Source: Pseudooceanicola algae (GTDB lineage: Bacteria; Pseudomonadota; Alphaproteobacteria; Rhodobacterales; Rhodobacteraceae). From it: a DNA stretch of 64,000 nucleotides. Below the pieces are notes generated by a model. That model saw nothing but the letters and a program-made list of their open reading frames with translations. It had not been told where the DNA came from and ran no database searches. Positions 62,652 through 64,000 of the stretch are shown piece after piece (the first letter of the stretch is position 1; every line of letters begins with the position of its first letter). The stretch is from assembly GCF_003590145.2 (NCBI RefSeq), contig NZ_CP060436.1, forward strand, positions 2,080,001 to 2,144,000, in the 5' to 3' direction. The position numbers were made by a program, and so were the translations under genes.

Positions 62652-64000
62652 ATGGACGATCAGAACAAGAACCTAATCCTGGCCACGGTGCTCAGCTTCA
62701 TCGTGGTCATCGCCTGGTTCCTTCTCTTTCCCCCTGCGGAACAGGCGCCCGACCAGACGGCCGAACTGACTGCGGCACAAAGCGAAGGCACCGCGTCCAC
62801 GGGTGCCCAGGGCGGCACCGGCACGACGCTGACCCCGAGCGGTGAAGCCGGCGCGAACAGCAGCGCCACCACCGCCGTCGGCTCCACCCCGTTGGCCGAC
62901 AGCCCGCGCATCGATATCGACACGCCGAGCCTCTCGGGCTCCATCGCCCTGACCGGCGGACGGATCGACGATCTGACCCTGAAGAATTACCGGCAGACGC
63001 TGGACGAGGATTCCCCCAACGTCCGTCTGTTCAGCCCGCAGGGCACGCCGGACGCCTATTACACGATCTACGGCTGGGTGGCCGGCACCAACGTGGCCGC
63101 CGATGCCGTGCCGGGCGCCGACACACCCTGGCAGCTGGAAAGCGGCGAGACGCTGAGCCCCGACAGCCCGGTCACCCTGGCCTGGGACAATGGCGCCGGG
63201 CTGATCTTCCGCCAGACCTATGCGGTGGACGACAAGTTCATGTTCACCATCCGCCAATCGGTCGAAAATACCGGCGATGCCGCCGTGTCCATGCGCCCCT
63301 ACGGCCTGCTGCGCCGCCATGGCCTGCCCTCTGATCTTCAAAGCTACTTCGTCGTCCACGAAGGCATGATCCGCATGTCGGACGGCACCCTGGAAGAAGA
63401 AGCCTACAAGAAGATGGACGACCTCGATTTCGACAACCGCGAAGGCGCCCCCGCCAGTCGGATTGAAGTCTCGGAAAGCGGTTGGATCGGCTTTACCGAA
63501 CACTACTGGATGTCGACACTGATCCCCGGCGACACGCCCTTCCGCTCGACAGTGAAATACTACCCCAGCCAGGACGTCTACCAGACCGAAGCGGTGCTCG
63601 GCTCGGCAGAGATCGCGCCCGGCACGACGCTCGACGTGGACACGATGCTGTTCTCGGGTGCCAAGGAATGGGAAACCATCAAGGAATACGAAGCCGCCGG
63701 CGTCACCCGGTTCATCGACGCAATCGACTGGGGCTGGTTCTTCTTCCTGACCAAGCCGATCTTCTGGCTGATCCACTGGCTGCACAGCTTCATCGGCAAC
63801 ATGGGCTGGTCGATCATCGTGATGACGATCTTCCTCAAGGCGCTGCTGTTCCCGCTGGCCTACAAATCCTACGCGTCGATGGCCAAGATGAAGGAACTCC
63901 AGCCGCAGATGGAGAAACTGAAGGAGCGCGTCGGCGATGACCGCGCCAAGCTTCAGAAAGAGATGATGGAGATGTACAAGCGGGAGAAGGTGAACCCCGC
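62652..64000 (+). CDS. yidC: Membrane protein insertase YidC, N-terminal part
   Basis: The first 449 codons of a gene that runs off the right edge. It begins MDDQNKNLILATVLSFIVV with the first membrane segment (about 8-27), then a Thr/Gly/Ala-rich linker, the large periplasmic beta domain (about 75-340) and the start of the conserved insertase core: WFFFLTKPIFWLIHW, GNMGWSIIVMTIFLKALLFP and YKSYASMAKMKELQP. YidC inserts and folds inner-membrane proteins with and without Sec. It closes the extended rpmH-rnpA-yidD neighbourhood. Confidence 0.96.
   Translation, partial: MDDQNKNLILATVLSFIVVIAWFLLFPPAEQAPDQTAELTAAQSEGTASTGAQGGTGTTLTPSGEAGANSSATTAVGSTPLADSPRIDIDTPSLSGSIALTGGRIDDLTLKNYRQTLDEDSPNVRLFSPQGTPDAYYTIYGWVAGTNVAADAVPGADTPWQLESGETLSPDSPVTLAWDNGAGLIFRQTYAVDDKFMFTIRQSVENTGDAAVSMRPYGLLRRHGLPSDLQSYFVVHEGMIRMSDGTLEEEAYKKMDDLDFDNREGAPASRIEVSESGWIGFTEHYWMSTLIPGDTPFRSTVKYYPSQDVYQTEAVLGSAEIAPGTTLDVDTMLFSGAKEWETIKEYEAAGVTRFIDAIDWGWFFFLTKPIFWLIHWLHSFIGNMGWSIIVMTIFLKALLFPLAYKSYASMAKMKELQPQMEKLKERVGDDRAKLQKEMMEMYKREKVNP

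Overview
The window is high-GC DNA from an alphaproteobacterium, most likely Rhodobacteraceae (Roseobacter/Rhodobacter group). This rests on family resemblance, not a database search: a 44-residue aa3-type cytochrome oxidase subunit IV, ETF-ubiquinone oxidoreductase, phaA-phaB polyhydroxybutyrate genes, a ubiA/long-chain polyprenyl synthase pair for ubiquinone, a lysA-lipoprotein-argH block and an rpmH-rnpA-yidD...yidC block. It reads as ordinary chromosome: short operons with ATGA or TGATG overlaps, no prophage, no intact insertion sequence and no CRISPR array.

Layout. 1-3.2 kb: lysA start, DUF2834, small lipoprotein and argH (minus), divergent TlpA-like thioredoxin, tag. 3.2-7.3 kb: degenerate EAL protein, phaA, phaB, DMT exporter. 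7.5-11.4 kb: YdcH-like protein, methyltransferase and DUF2007, polyprenyl diphosphate synthase, membrane-anchored unknown, greA. 11.8-20.1 kb: ETF-QO, TPR protein, ispE, lipoprotein transglycosylase, mobA, azlCD, lipoprotein, oxidase subunit IV, DUF6173-like protein. 20.1-25.7 kb: MBL hydrolase and acyl-CoA dehydrogenase, Sua5, YqgE, DsbD-N-like protein. 25.8-32.8 kb: RND pump and adaptor, moaB, LysE exporter, family-4-like uracil-DNA glycosylase. 32.9-37.1 kb: pyrB, unknown membrane protein, a dihydroorotase homologue that has lost its metal ligands, plsY, DUF805. 37.2-45 kb: gshA, unknown, rsmE, ubiA, OmpA-like protein, coiled-coil membrane protein, moaE, moaD, pgsA. 45-54.3 kb: S49 peptidase, zinc ribbon, Ca/Na antiporter, SDR, a small ORF ahead of uvrC, ABC-2 exporter, CoxG-like protein, AGCS symporter. 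54.4-56.4 kb: a decayed, A/T-richer patch with a von Willebrand A protein and frameshifted surface-protein debris next to tRNA-Arg(ACG). 56.5-64 kb: histidine kinase, rpmH-rnpA-yidD, a collapsed hydrolase remnant, ttcA, GGDEF/EAL protein and yidC, which runs off the end.

Functionally the window mixes housekeeping (arginine/lysine, pyrimidine, isoprenoid/ubiquinone, phospholipid, glutathione, molybdenum cofactor, tRNA modification, DNA repair, membrane protein insertion) with envelope and export functions. I did not find a clearly new multi-gene system. The most interesting items are the apparently non-catalytic PyrC partner beside pyrB, a six-copy 15-bp tandem repeat after pyrB, an attenuator-like hairpin ahead of greA, a possible leader ORF overlapping a DnaA-box-like site before uvrC, a three-hairpin element after uvrC, and two decayed genes, one carrying a C9 tract in a hairpin loop.
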